Shown here: in pieces, positions 1-21,708 of the stretch
How positions within the stretch are numbered: the first letter of the stretch is position 1
Layout of the letters: each line of letters starts with the position of its first letter
NCBI GenBank assembly: GCA_944989445.1
Contig: CALYLW010000568.1
Location: forward strand, 186,001-250,000
Source of the DNA: Ampullaceana balthica
Lineage: Eukaryota > Mollusca > Gastropoda > Lymnaeidae
Direction: 5' to 3'
DNA length: 64,000 nucleotides
Notes under the pieces: generated by a model
The model's database searches: none
The model's input: only the letters and a program-made list of their open reading frames with translations
Told to the model about the DNA's origin: nothing
Made by a program: the position numbers and the translations under genes

Positions 1-9594
<9,594 letters not shown>

Positions 9595-10300
9595 AATTTG
9601 AGCTGTATTATATAGTGACCTTGACCATAAGGCTCAGTAGTGAAAATGGCCTTGGGCCATGTCTGCTAATGTTCCCATTCTTATTGGTGACATGCCATAA
9701 GTGCAGCCATTTTCCCCATTCTGTTGAGTCAAATTTATAAGTACTAGAAAGTGTTTACACATTTATCATGTTTATTAAGTAAGCTGAATTTGGACTATGT
9801 TTTACATTTTCTTGTCCTGCGTTAGCTGTAGCAGTTACTTTGTAAATCTCATTGGGTTTTGGTTTCCATAGAGATTCAAAGTATGAACAAAAATATTGAC
9901 ATTGAATATGTCAATGTAATGAACTAAGTGGAGCTTACAAAATATTACTTTGTAAACATGCATACCAGTAGCAAATTGGCAAACATTTACCAAACCTGAG
10001 GACTTTAGAATACTGAAAAATCAATGCAAGGGTCTTATAATTTCCCCATGTGTAAGATTGTCAGATGATTGTTGGACTCTATTTGCCAGTATATACGACC
10101 ACTGAGTGATAAAAACAAGGATCATATCTCTGAAAATTTTCACAAATGGAAATTGAGAATGGGTATCTTCACACTGTTGACATTTTCATCCTTCGAGTCA
10201 GAGGTTTTGTGCTTCATGATGAAAATTTTTCTATGTCTCGTGAAAATGAATGAATTTATGGCGGTTTCATGAACTTCATAAAAATAAAGACTTGTTCTTG
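9595..10300 (+). other. ERCC6: ERCC6 3' UTR (probable)
   Basis: AT-rich sequence after the stop with no other coding signal. The first clear AATAAA is at 10283-10288, so a transcript end near 10305 is plausible. The exact end is inferred. Confidence 0.45.
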
Positions 10301-10591
10301 GCAGCAATGTTGTTCTGATTAACTCACAGAAAACCAATTCACTTCACACCTTCCTTACTGTCCACACAAGACGGCATTCACAGGAAGGTTATTGATGGAG
10401 TTGAATCAATGTTACATATTGTTTTCTTGGATGTTTGTGACTTACACTAGGCACGAATAACAACTACAAAAAAATTGTTTTATTTATATAATAATATACA
10501 GCAGCTCATGTTAACTTTACTTTAACACAATATACCATTTGATGGAATGAGTTTTGTGGTCTTGTATAAAAGATTATATTAGTTAATTGAT

Positions 10592-10800
10592 TTACCTTAT
10601 ATACTCGAGTATAAGTCGATCTCGAGTATAAGTCGAGCCACTGCTTTGTCACTTGAAAAGTGGAATTTTACATTTCTTTAATGATCGCTATGGTAAACTC
10701 ATGGCGTTTATAAAATGAGTTATACTTGTATAAGTCACCCCCTGATTTTTGCCTTGAAAATAGGAGAAAAAACTTGACTTATACTCGAGTATATACGGTA
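10592..10800. mobile_element. MITE with TATACTCGAGTATAAGTC ends
   Basis: Left end TTATATACTCGAGTATAAGT and right end, inverted, CCGTATATACTCGAGTATAA. The TATACTCGAGTATA core is itself a palindrome. The interior of about 150 bp is non-coding. Target duplications are unclear. Confidence 0.6.
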
Positions 10801-11029
10801 ATCTTTATGTTGATCTTTGTATAGCTAATTAATTAGAAAGAAGGTTTGTTGTAAAAATTAAATTAATTTTTTTTTAAATTTTTTATTAAGCATGTTTTGT
10901 TTTTTTCCCACAAGTTTTATATTGACTTGATCTTTGTCTGTGTTTTTGTTTTAGCTCATTGTTGACCACATTCCTTTCGACTTAGAAAGCTGAAGTATGG
11001 TACAGAGCTTTAACCGATTTAACCCATAA

Positions 11030-11290
11030 AGTTAAGTAAAGTTCCCTTTCCAGACCATGATGGCCTTTAGGGCAAGTCAAGCAGCGTTCACAAGTTTATT
11101 TAGCCGTGGCATACGAGGGGATTGTGTGGCTAGCACAATACCAAGCAGCCTTTACTTTTCCTCAAACTAATGTCAGGTACCCATTCAGAGCTGAATGAAC
11201 TCAGGGACGCCCTTTAGTCACAGGAACAAGCCTCCGTGTTCACGGAGAATCGACAACGCGCCTCCAACTTAAACCCATTGGCCAGTTTAT
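11030..11290 (-). repeat. Candidate SINE-like interspersed repeat
   Basis: The text AGTAAAGTTCCCTTTCCAGA, GGTACCCATTCAGAGCTGAA and the following CGCCCTTTAG resemble a repeat I recall from other invertebrate genomes, where it ends in a tRNA-like head. Here the head (11233-11270) is too degenerate to show clear A and B boxes. Tentative call. Confidence 0.3.
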
Positions 11291-11950
11291 TCCTCTAGTA
11301 TTCAGTTTAACCTGGAGCTATCGAGCTGGATATTCAGACATGACATATTTTCACTTTTTATCCACCAAAATCCTTTTGGGGTGGGAGTTAAACCATTTTA
11401 ACATTTTTTAAAAGTGTTTTAACTGTCTTAGTCTTACCTTATCTGAATTGTTTTGGCAACAAATACTTACTTAGTTGGGGAATTTCCACTTCTGTTGTTA
11501 ATTTAATATTAATGCATTTGAACTGGATGTGTGTAAAATTGTAAATACAAAAATTCCTTTTCACTCATCAACTTTCCTACTAGATTCATGTGAAGCATTT
11601 AATCACATAATTGCGCCTTGTTCCTTTTTAAAAAAAAATTTTTTAAAGTTTAATTATGTTTAAAACAAATCAAAATCAGAGCCCTGCCACTTAAGTGTCT
11701 GGAGTAGTTAAGGATGTAGAAGACATGCAACGTCTCTCCCCTAATGTGAAACATTGCATATAAATTTACACCATTGCACTGAATTGCACAAAATGCTACT
11801 TGACAATTAACACCATTTCTCAGTAAAATACAACTCCCAAGCCTTGAAGTTCTGATTTTTTTTATAACTTAAAGTGTAGGCGGCAGCAGGCTACAAGCAA
11901 ACTACAAGTTGAAAAAAAAATTCTCTTTGGATGCTTATGTGATTGTAAGG

Positions 11951-12198
11951 GGCCGTCCATAAAGTACGTCACGCTCCAGAGGGGGGGGGTGTAAGAAAGT
12001 GTGACAGGGGGAGGGGGCTCCGGCCATGTGTGACCCACGGTGTTTTATATTAAATTTTACTTATTTTGTCAATAAAAAAAAATTTGTTAGAAACTGTGAA
12101 GTACTTTAAGGGGGGGGGGTCCAAGATTTGTGACAGCGGGGAAGGGGGGGGGGTAAAAATGGTAAAAAATAACGTGATGTACTTAATGGACGGCCCCT
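11951..12198. mobile_element. MITE, GGGCCGTCCAT family, copy 1
   Basis: Terminal inverted repeats GGGGCCGTCCATAAAGTACG and GGGGCCGTCCATTAAGTACA (right end inverted), about 25 bp. TAA lies immediately outside both ends, a possible 3-bp target duplication. The interior has G-runs (GAGGGGGGGGGTGTAAG) facing each other. Superfamily not assigned. Confidence 0.75.
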
Positions 12199-12237
12199 AA
12201 ATAGCAAAGTAATCGAAATTTGTCAAAAGAATACCAG

Positions 12238-12416
12238 CAGGGGCGTAGCGATAGTTGTCAGCGCCCGGGGCAATGATTCGCCCCTAACTTTTGGACATAA
12301 AGCCTTACGTTAGTGTGTTTTTTTTGGTGTGTTTTTTTAAAAAAGCATTTTGCACCCCCAAGAATTTTTGCGACTGGGGCAACTGCCCTCACAGCCCCGC
12401 CAACAATACGTCGCTG
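12238..12416. mobile_element. hAT-like MITE, CAGGGGCGTAGC end
   Basis: Left end CAGGGGCGTAGCGATAG with inner CGCCCGGGGC; right end inverted CAGCGACGTATTG. Flanking 8-mers AATACCAG and ATTACCGT match at 5 of 8, so the target duplication is weak or eroded. Confidence 0.5.
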
Positions 12417-13326
12417 ATTACCGTATTTACTTTTAAATATATATTCTGTAATAACAATGAAACCTTTCCATGTGTGTCCAATGCAGTGCTCCTAACAGAG
12501 TTGCACAGCTGCCTCTATCATCCCCGGTCAAAACATTTCAAGATGGGTTTCTAAACATCAGCCTGACCTTTTAACCTTTCTTGTGTCTGCCTTTATTTAT
12601 CAATAGCTGTCTCCTACTCCTACACTCAGCACGCTCAAAGCAACGGTGACAAAATACCATCTCTCTATTGACTTGGTTGGAACCTTGTCTCTAATCTCCA
12701 AACTGGCAACATCCCAACTCAATGGTTATCGCGTAGCAGTAGCACGATCATCATGCCGTTTATTTTATTAATTCATGTTTTTTTAAACTTCACAACAATT
12801 TATTTCTGCTCAGCCAATTTAAAAAAAAATTAAATAAACAATTATCGGTAATAAAAAATGTATTTCTAATATTTTTTTTAAAAAATGGACTTGATAAAAT
12901 AAAATTAATGATTTTAAAAAGTAAGCACAGCAACAAACTGAACTTTGATTAAATGTATAGAATATGCCTGGTTTCTATTAAAGAAGCAGGCAGGTAGCCA
13001 ACAACACATGCAAGGCGGATTTTTTCTTTTTTTTCTGTTGAGAGCAGGGGGGGTTTTAATGGGGTAAATGATTGAATCTTGCAGTTTGTAGACTGTGTGC
13101 CGGTGCCTTCCGTTTCTTTCTGAGCCAATTAATTTTAAAAATTCTTTTTTTAAAGTGCTGAGCCTTGGGTGGACTAAATTAAATGGAGTTTACACTCTTA
13201 TCGTCAGGGCCGGATTAAGCCATCTTGGTGCCCGAGGCACATACCCACATGGGTGCCCCCTTCTGCCCCAATCCCCCACTGACCGCTGGTATGTTCAATA
13301 TTAAGCAAACCAACTAACAAACAAAA

Positions 13327-13507
13327 CAGTTGGCGTCACAAGGGATTGCGGGAGGTGCGGACTGCACCGGGTGACACCAAAGGGTAAAATTCTGTATGCC
13401 TCGTTATTTGGCATTGGCATACTCGGAGGAGGTCTATGGGGTAAGTTGTGAGGGGGTGACACCATGACCTATCGAACTGGATGACACCCACCCTAGTGAC
13501 GCCGCTG
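13327..13507. mobile_element. MITE with GGCGTCAC ends, nested in hAT element
   Basis: Ends CAGTTGGCGTCACAAGGG and (inverted) CAGCGGCGTCACTAGGGTGG. Related copy at 21709-21901. No convincing target duplication. Confidence 0.55.
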
Positions 13508-13679
13508 TTAACACATATTTTTGTACTAGTATCACTCAAATAAAACCTACGATAAGTTATTTCTGTATTAAAATTAATATTTAATTAATTTTGTAATAAT
13601 ATTAGACAAACGTACTGTAACTTTTTAATAGATGAGAAAGTCAGAGAAAGCAAACCTTTACATTTTAAAGTTCTTTATT

Positions 13680-15130
13680 CTAGATTTACATCTGGCAAAG
13701 TTCATCATCAAAGTTAATTTTGCGCAAAATGTCTGTCTCAATCATCAGCAAAGATAAAGGAATCAAGCCTTTCTTATTTCATTATCGATCTACTTAGATT
13801 TTTTGTACGTTTTAAACTGAGAAAAAGAGCGCTCATTTAAAACGTTCGTAAACATTAATGTTAAAAATATGCGCAAGTCCATTTCTACATTGGAAAAGCA
13901 AACTGGATGTTGTCTCTATTACTTTGTATAATTATGTATGACTCAACGTGTTGTTTTCAGATTTTGATGCACGAAACTTGTGGCGAATATATGAGTGTAA
14001 CTTTGTAGTTCAGTATATAAATTATTGTTCAGATCTTTAGGATAAGCATTTATTAGTCATACACAACACTGAGATGTTTGTGTTACATCGATCAAACAAG
14101 AAATTTAACTCCTATATCATTATATACCTATCCTCATCTACCAATCTCTGTCTCAAGTTTGTCAACAATGGCGTAAAAAGCAGATATACGAAATTTGTCT
14201 CTGGCATTCAGAGATACCTCAGGGGCATCACCATCAATGACCACTGTCTTTCATGCAAGTGATCTGCTAGTGAAGAATACAAATCAGCACACGTTTTCAA
14301 GTTCACGTGCTCATTTTGTAGAGCTTTGACTGAATCTGTGAAAATGTAACACTTCTTCCCAAAAGACAAGCGTGAGAGCAAATTCTAATTCTTGTATCTT
14401 CTTTGCAATTTTTGTCTGCTTCTCTTCTGGTGTCCCCCTTCTGTGACAGGTCTTATTGTAAACACTCTAACGCTTCTATAATCTGAGGATGAGACTTTAG
14501 AATAGCTTTAGTTCCAACAACATGTGCTTCCCATCTGGTATCGGAAAGAGAGTTTACCCGCGTTCAATCCACAAAGCATCCTTTCAGAATCTTCCATCTG
14601 TTGGTTGAAGCTGAGAAAAAAGTATCGATCAGTTGCACTGTATGGAAGAAGTTTACTGCCTCTAAACAAGAGTCAACGGCCCTTCATCCTACCAGATTTA
14701 GTGAATGGGTAGCACAGGGTATGTAGATAGAAAACAAATTTTCCTCTAGAATTTTGTTCTGCATGCCCTTGTAATATCAAGACATATTAGCTGCGTTATC
14801 CGGGACTGACCTCTGCATTTCGCAAAATCAACATTGCAAACTTCACGTAGTACTGCAACTCTTGCTTAGCCATACCTTCACCGGTGTGACTTTGCGGCTC
14901 CAAGAAAGTAAAAAAGCGCTCAATGGGCTCTCCATCTACCACATATCGAAGAACAACGCTTAACTGATCTATAAGTGAAATATCGGGTATTGACAAGCTG
15001 AAATAACCGGAAGCCTTTACTTCATCTATAATTACTTGATGGACTTTTGGGGACATAATTTTAATCAGTTCTTCACATATAGTTTGGGATACATAAGAAG
15101 GATTTCCTTTTCCAGAATTTCCTTATTTCG
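13680..15130 (-). pseudogene. hAT transposase remnant, ZMYM1-like
   Basis: The longest open piece (14796-15056) reads IIDEVKASGYFSLSI, PDISLIDQLSVVLRYVVDGE and SHTGEGMAKQELQ, the DUF4371-type catalytic region of ZMYM1-like hAT transposases. Further on, in broken frames, follow LSDTRWEAHVVGTKAILKSH (about 14500) and, near 13690-13740, IETDILRKINFDDELCQ, which resembles the family's C-terminal end. Stops and frameshifts between these blocks make it a pseudogene. Confidence 0.8.
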
Positions 15131-15241
15131 CAATGTGTGATGCTAAAAATGGATCAAACTGACTGACCAACTCCATCAACCCTAGAAAAATTCAATTTTG
15201 TAAAGATCCAAATTTTGCATTTGTCCCTTTAAAAGCGATTG

Positions 15242-15407
15242 CAGGGGTGGATAAGATTGCACGGGGCCCCTGGCTGCAATTCCACCTGGGGCCCTGTCCA
15301 GCCACTTTATTATACAATTTAATAAGTTTGGGGTCCCTTAATTTAGTCCTAAATCATTGGGGGCGCTAGGCTTTAGCCCAATCAGCCTTCCATTTAATCC
15401 GCCCCTG
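15242..15407. mobile_element. hAT MITE nested in the hAT element
   Basis: Ends CAGGGGTGGATAAGATTG and (inverted) CAGGGGCGGATTAAATGG. Flanking 8-mers AGCGATTG and TGCGATTT share GCGATT. A second, partial copy lies at 16256-16397, with the same interior (GATTGCACGGGGCC, TTAGCCCAATCAG). Confidence 0.7.
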
Positions 15408-16255
15408 TGCGATTTAATATTACATTTGCGATTTTCTAATGTCATGTCGATTATGGACAATACACACATTTTTTTGAGGACTTGTGGTGCCCCCCAAACG
15501 CTTGGTACCCACGGCACGTGCCTTGTTTGCCTATAGGTTAATCCAGCCCTGCTAATCGTATCTATTAGCCTACAGACGCTTCTTCTATACACAAAGGATA
15601 TTGAAAAAGAACCATTTGCTGATTTGTACAAACCGATTGCCGGGACCAATTTTTTTCTTCAAATCTCCATTTAAAAATAAAAAAACAAAACAAAAAAAGA
15701 ATAATTAAAAAAAACAACAACATGATTTTAAAAAATAATCTTGATAAACGATAGTTTATTATTATTAATATATATTTTTTAATAAAGTTTTATAAAGAAA
15801 AACCAAAAGTGACCTCCCGGTATCCTAGGCTAAGCAACTGTGAATAAGGATTTTCATGACTATAAAGATCATTTGGGACATCCGTTAAAAGAGCTCCTTA
15901 AACTTTGACCTAGCCTCCGTAGGCTTTCGGGGGGTGAGGGGGGGAGGGGGTGTGCAAATGCTCCAAGCCCTGGATTTTCCAAACATTTTTCAAAACACTA
16001 TTCTATGAACGATGCTGGAATGTTCTTTATCCTGAAATGGTTTAGCGTGGCTAGCAAGGTGCATTTATTCTGCATCAAGGTAAACAAATCCTGCCCATTT
16101 ACATGTGAAACAGAAATCGACGAAAAGCGACGCAGATTGTATCCCATAATTTCAAGTAATAATTTATTTTGAATGCATGATCCAAGTCTGCGTGGTAAGC
16201 AGCCACACCCCCCCCCCAATTCTTTATAAAATTATCTCCCCCCGCCCCATCAAGT

Positions 16256-16397
16256 CAGCGGCGGATTAAGATTGCACGGGGCCATTAGCTGCAATCCCAC
16301 CTAGTGCCCGGTCCGGCCATCTTTTTATGCAATATAATACGTTTGGGGCCTTTAAATCATTGGGGGCCCCTGGCCTTAGCCCAATCAGCACCCGCCA
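16256..16397. mobile_element. hAT MITE, partial second copy
   Basis: Starts CAGCGGCGGATTAAGATTGC and shares the interior of the copy at 15242-15407, but its right terminus is lost after CCCAATCAGCACCCGCC. Confidence 0.6.
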
Positions 16398-16617
16398 TAG
16401 AATCAAGTCCTTATTTCTTTTAGTTATAACGTTGGTAACAAACATTGATAAAATCGCCCCCCCCCCTTTTTTCCCCATTACAACTAAATGTACTATTGTG
16501 ACTTACAAATATAATTAGAGAGTTCACAAGTCGCCTAACAGGCAGCAGTGAAAACTCTGTTTTTTTCCATTGTTGTGACTGTTTCATTCAAATAGTAAGC
16601 AATTATAGGGTTTGTTT

Positions 16618-16619
<2 letters not shown>

Positions 16620-16660
<41 letters not shown>
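16620..16660. repeat. (TA)n microsatellite
   Basis: About 40 bp of nearly pure AT dinucleotide repeat. Confidence 0.95.
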
Positions 16661-16774
16661 GTTAAATCATAAACGACCGTTGAACACTTCGCCAGTCGCT
16701 GTAGGGGTGACAGGGTTGTCTACGTGGAGTTGTTTGTGATTTATTCACTGGAAAGTGTGTTGGTATGTGTGTTT

Positions 16775-16798
16775 GAGAGAGAGAGAGAGAGAGAGAGT
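16775..16798. repeat. (GA)n microsatellite
   Basis: Twelve GA repeats within unannotated sequence. Confidence 0.9.
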
Positions 16799-17420
16799 TA
16801 GTTTGTGGGTGCGATTTGGCGGGAAACGGTAATACTTGAATAGCAATCCCATAAGTAGCAAAGAAAGGGGTGGTACTATTGTTTATATTGATATGACAGG
16901 GTGCCATTTAGACAAATGGCAGAGGTGGTGTTTTTTTTCTTCCATGGTAGCTGGCCCAATATAGACCAGCGCAGTTTTTTTTCCACGGTAGCTGGTCGGC
17001 AAAAAATATGTTGGTGGGCACTGTGGGCACCAACCCTTGCTTTGCCATTGTATTGTTGCGGCCAGACAGATCCGCCTACGTGAGGTTATTTATGACGGAT
17101 GCAGGGGAGTGAATATGGCTATCGGGTTCCGTGGACATCGTCTTGAACTTGAACTCCACAATAACTTCATTGTGATCGATAAAATTGACACAGGAAATAA
17201 ACGCACATTTCTTTGGTGTGTGTGTGTGTGTTGTTTAAAAAAAAATAAAACGTCCATGCCTGCAGTGTATTGTATGTGGTCACTCTTGTATTGACCTATA
17301 ACGTAGTTTTGTCATTCCTATCTTGTAGCTGTTAAGATAGGTTATATCAAAGTTATTTGCTTTCACCGGCCATATGATATGTCTCTTACGCTGAGAAAGA
17401 AATCCAAGTAAATGTTATTA

Positions 17421-17932
17421 AATCCTTTATATTAACTCGTGGTGTCTGCGGCGGACCTTGCTTGCTTGCTTGCTTGTCGCCAAAACTTTTGATCGATTTT
17501 TAACCCACGTGCTCGCAAGATAGCGAGCTGAAATTTTGCAGGCAGTTTCGTACCGATGATAAAAACAATGTATCAAAATTTCAGATCGATCGCATGTACC
17601 GTAATTAAATTATTGATTTTTTAGATTATTTTTTTTATTCCTATGTATCATGCTATTTTTTGAGATAGAGCGTCGCGGTGCGTATTATATTGAACAACCT
17701 TTCTGTCGCGCAATAAGGTGCGTATTTTATTGACAGCTCTTTTTATAAACATATTCCTGATCGGTGCGTATTATATTAAACATGTTTTACGACACAACTT
17801 CAATTTTGTATTTCTGGATGGTCTGGCGCTGCGTATTATAATGAACATTCTTTTAGTTACTTCTCGTACATAAAGGATTTATAGTCAAAAACTTGGTTTT
17901 TTACGGGTTTTTCTTATTTTTAAATCCTTTAT
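17421..17932. repeat. TAAATCCTTTATA-ended element, tandem copy 1
   Basis: About 512 bp, nearly identical to the next unit. Opens AATCCTTTATATTAACTCGT, has a (CTTG)n microsatellite, then AAATTTTGCAGGCAG and CAGATCGATCGCATGTACCG. Closes with ACATAAAGGATTTATAG and a 40-bp trailer (AAAACTTGGTTTTTTACGGG). The inverted ends TAAATCCTTTAT/ATAAAGGATTTA suggest a short non-autonomous element. Confidence 0.8.
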
Positions 17933-17958
17933 ATTAACTCGTGGTGTCTGCGGCGGAC

Positions 17959-17991
<33 letters not shown>

Positions 17992-18437
17992 CGCCAAAAC
18001 TTTTGATCGATTTGTAACCCACTTGCTCGCAAGATAGCGAGCTGAAATTTTGCAGGCAGTTTCGTACCGATGATAAAAACAATGTATCAAAATTTCAGAT
18101 CGATCGCATGTACCGTAATTAAATTATTGATTTTTTAGATTATTTTATTTATTCCTATGTATCATGCTATTTTTTGAGATAGAGCGTCGCGGTGCGTATT
18201 ATATTGAACAACCTTTCTGTCGCGCAATAAGGTGCGTATTTTATTGACAGCTCTTTTTATAAACATATTCCTGATCGGTGCGTATTATATTAAACATGTT
18301 TTACGACACAACTTCAATTTTGTATTTCTGGATGGTCTGGCGCTGCGTATTATAATGAACATTCTTTTAGTTACTTCTCGTACATAAAGGATTTATAGTC
18401 AAAAACTTGGTTTTGTACGGGTTTTTCTTATTATTTA
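17933..18437. repeat. TAAATCCTTTATA-ended element, tandem copy 2
   Basis: Head-to-tail duplicate of the preceding unit. The main difference is the number of CTTG repeats (two more here). The near identity points to a recent tandem duplication. Confidence 0.85.
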
Positions 18438-18775
18438 GTGATTTCTAAATGGTATTTTTGGTTACATTATATTTAATGTTCATTATGGGCCGTCCATAAA
18501 TGACGTCACGCAATTTAGGCCAATTTTTCAACCCAACCCCACCCCCCACCTCGTTACACGTCGTCACAAAAACTTAGACCCCCATCCAATATGACGACAC
18601 AAAGCTCACCAACAATAAAAAGCCGCATCTTCTAGTTGAAAATGAGCATGTTTCAAATCACTTTTTTTTGGTCATGTAAGTGTTTATTTAGTGTAAGGCT
18701 GCACTCTAATATCGTAACACGCTTTAAGTTAAGCCATGTAATAAAACAAACCGTAAAAACAAAGTTTTTTTTACT

Positions 18776-19220
18776 ATAAATCCCTTATATTTGAGACATA
18801 ACTAACAGTATTGATTATGTTCAAACGCGAGAAACATTTACAGACTGAATTTGTCTTAACTCCCCTTTGCTTTATAACCCGGGTGGGGGGGGGAGTCTGG
18901 TCACCGATCGCTGGACCGAGCTCAGGGTGACACGTAAAATGTAAACAAAAGCACACTGGTACATCGAGGATGTTGCGTCAACCCGCGAACTGAACTGTCA
19001 CGTGAAAAAAAACAATAACAAACCGTGAAATTGAATTACATATGCCATATAGAGATAAACTACAATTGCATTAATTTAATTAAGGTAAGTTCGATCGATC
19101 TGAAATTTTGATACGATGCATTGTTAGGTGACACGAGTCCATGTGCCAAATTTCAGCTCGATGGCATCCCGGGAAGTGGGTCATTTTTTACTTTTGTTTT
19201 TCCACCCGCCCGACGACGAA

Positions 19221-19296
<76 letters not shown>

Positions 19297-19322
19297 GGCG
19301 GTAAAGTTAATATAAGGGATTT
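18776..19322. repeat. TAAATCCCTTATA-ended element with (GA)n
   Basis: Left end ATAAATCCCTTATATTTGAG and right end TTAATATAAGGGATTTAATA form inverted ends. It shares the AAATTTCAGCTCGATGGCAT, GGGAAGTGGGTCATTTTTTA and GACGAACGACAGAGAGA blocks with the copies at 19364 and 41038. The (GA)n tract at 19224-19295 sits at the same position as (CTTG)n in the 17.4-kb copies. Confidence 0.75.
19224..19295. repeat. (GA)n microsatellite, about 36 repeats
   Basis: Uninterrupted GA dinucleotide repeat inside the TAAATCCCTTATA-ended element. Confidence 0.95.
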
Positions 19323-19363
19323 AATAAAACAAACAACCCGTAAAAACCAAGTTTTTGACTATA

Positions 19364-19880
19364 AATCCCTTATATATGAGACATAACTAAAAGTATTGAT
19401 TATGCTCAAACGCGACAAATATTTACAGACTGAATCTGTCTTAACTCCCCTTCGCTTTATAACCCAGGGGGTGGGGGTGGGAGAGGGGGAAAGGTCTGGT
19501 CACCGATCGCTGGACCGAGCTCAGCGTGACACGTAAAATGTAAACAAAAGCACGCCTGTACATTGCGTCAACGCGCGAACTGAGCTGTCACGTGAATAAA
19601 AAACAATAACAAACTGTGTAATATAATTACATACCACGTATAGAGATAAACTAAAATTGCATTAATTTAATTACTGTACGTTCGGTCGATCTGAAATTTT
19701 GATACGATGCATTGTTAGGTGTCACGGGTCTATGTCCGAAATTTCAGCTCCATAGCATCACGGGAAGTGGGTCATTTTTTTACTTTTGTTTTTCCGCCCT
19801 CCCGACTGCCCGACGACGAACGACAGACAGAGAAAGAGAGAGAGAGAGAGACGGCGGTGAAGTTAATATAAGGGATTTAA
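19364..19880. repeat. TAAATCCCTTATA-ended element, second copy
   Basis: Same ends and interior as the copy at 18776-19322, but with a shorter (GA)n tract near 19832-19852. The two copies are direct repeats separated by about 40 bp of the shared trailer (ACCCGTAAAAACCAAG). Confidence 0.75.
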
Positions 19881-20460
19881 AAAGTCATAAAATGAATTGT
19901 AAATAAGTAATAAGCAAATATTTAAGTGGAACTTTTATTTAAAGTTCTGCGTTTTGATGTGCCGTCACATTTCTCAAACACCCCCTCCTCCTCTTCACGC
20001 ATCGTCACAAAAGTGTGACGTCATTTATGGACGGCCCCTTAGGGTAAAGAAAATTTTTAGCACAGAATAATTTCAATTCAACACTATCTTATTTCCAATG
20101 AGCCAGGAATGGCTCCCAGTGCCTTGCATGGTTGCGAAAAGGGCACTCGTGTAATCATATACATTAATCCTTGAACTGTTTGCCTCCGTACGGAAAAATT
20201 CAGCATTGAATAAAGGTTTAGAAAGTAGTGAATTCTCTACAAATAATGTGATAGACGGAAATTATGTGGCGCGTAAAGATTGCGCTGTTTGATTGGTTTA
20301 AGAAAGCAAGCAATCAGCTTGGCAAAATTATAGGAGTGGAGCTATGCATTAATGTTAAATTTGCATAAAATGTAGATGTGTAATAATGTTTCTAATGCTG
20401 AATGTTGCTTTGGTAAGGTGTATGGCTACCGAACCGATTGAACCGGGTCTGTTTATACCA

Positions 20461-20639
20461 CAGGGCCGTCTTAACGCATAGGCCCGTTGGGCATTTGCCC
20501 GGGGGCCCACGAGCATAGGGGCCCCATGGGAATATGTTTATTTATATATATTATGTTTATTTATTTTTTTATTCCTTACGGAGGAGGGGCCCAACACTAT
20601 TCTTGCCCGAGGGCCCAAAATGGTGTAAAGACGGCTCTG
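20461..20639. mobile_element. hAT MITE with perfect 8-bp target duplication
   Basis: Ends CAGGGCCGTCTTAACGCATA and (inverted) CAGAGCCGTCTTTACACC, flanked by TTATACCA on both sides (20453-20460 and 20640-20647). The interior has CCCGGGGGCCCACGAGCATA. Sister copy at 34457-34632. Confidence 0.92.
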
Positions 20640-21271
20640 TTATACCATGCAGGAGAGTTTATATAATGAGGTAGAACCAAGGTGTTCAGTGCTTTCTCTT
20701 GCAGCCTGGACCGCTTTTCAGTAGAGAAAAAAACATATAGACTATTGATTTTTATTTGTTTTTCTAGAAGTGAATTGTGAAAAAAGGATAATCTTTTTAG
20801 AATTATACACTTTGAATATTTGCGCCAAAAGCGTCTTTTTCAGCTTCCGTAACGGTCTGCATCTGAGCTCTTTTTCAGTCTTCTCGTGGGAACAAAAAAT
20901 ACAAAACCATGGACTCAGTTTTATAACAATTGAATACAAAATACCTGACGAGAAAAAAACATGTGCAGTTCAGCTTATTAAAAGTTGTAAGAAAAAAGCA
21001 AAGAACTCTAGAAATCGTTTCCCTTTTAATTGTACCTTCACTTTTGAATTCACATGCTGTGGGGCAATAAGTTTTATAGTGTAATTGATGCATGCCAGAG
21101 TTGACAAGTGTAGATCTCCAGTCACCGACTAAAAATCGCTGGTAATCGTTGTTCCGCTCTCCTTTCCCCGGCAGCAGTTGTAAGTAAAAAAGAGAGCAAC
21201 ACGTTGCTTTTAACTAAAAAACATTTTAAAAATTACTTTTGTTATTTTTTAAAGATATTTTATTTAATGAG

Positions 21272-21533
21272 GGACCGTCCATTAAGTACGCCACGCTCGA
21301 GAGGGGGGAGTGTAAGAAAGTGTGACAGTTTGTGACAGGGGGAGGGGGGTCCGGCCATGTGTGACGTCACGGTGTTTTATATTGAATTTTAATTATTTTG
21401 TTTATAAAAATAATAATTTTTGTTCGAAAGGGTGACGTACTTTAGGGGGGGGGGTCCCGAGATTTGTGACAGGGGGAGGGGGGAGTTAAAAATGGTCAAG
21501 AATAGCGTGACTTACTTTATGGACGGCCCATTT
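21272..21533. mobile_element. MITE, GGGCCGTCCAT family, copy 2
   Basis: Ends GGGACCGTCCATTAAGTACG and (inverted) TGGGCCGTCCATAAAGTAAG. The interior matches the copy at 11951-12198, including GAGTGTAAGAAAGTGTGACA and the opposed G-runs. Confidence 0.75.
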
Positions 21534-21708
21534 GTGTGATCTACGTTTCATGTACATTATTATTTTTCGTGAATCGTGGGCACCTAATACAAGGACAAAG
21601 ATAATATTTGAAAAAATCAGGCTTCATTGAACTTATAATAAAGCCAATTCGTTGGCTGTCTATCATGCTGAATGGACCTTTTCGTCGGTATTTTTACTCA
21701 GTGGCGTC

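Larger units (their letters stand above)
13205..15551 (-). mobile_element. Decayed hAT transposon (ZMYM1/DUF4371-type)
   Basis: Terminal inverted repeats CAGGGCCGGATTAAGCC and CAGGGCTGGATTAACC are flanked by 8-mers CTTATCGT (13197-13204) and CTAATCGT (15552-15559), matching at 7 of 8 as expected for a hAT target duplication. The minus strand carries transposase remnants. At least two smaller MITEs are nested inside it (13327-13507 and 15242-15407). Not capable of its own transposition. Confidence 0.85.
18487..20037. mobile_element. GGGCCGTCCAT-family TIR element, 1.55 kb composite
   Basis: Ends GGGCCGTCCATAAATGACGT and (inverted) GGGGCCGTCCATAAATGACG match over about 25 bp. The interior holds two direct copies of the TAAATCCCTTATA-ended element (18776-19322 and 19364-19880). 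Either those elements inserted in it and duplicated, or it is a composite unit. No transposase frame seen. Confidence 0.65.
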
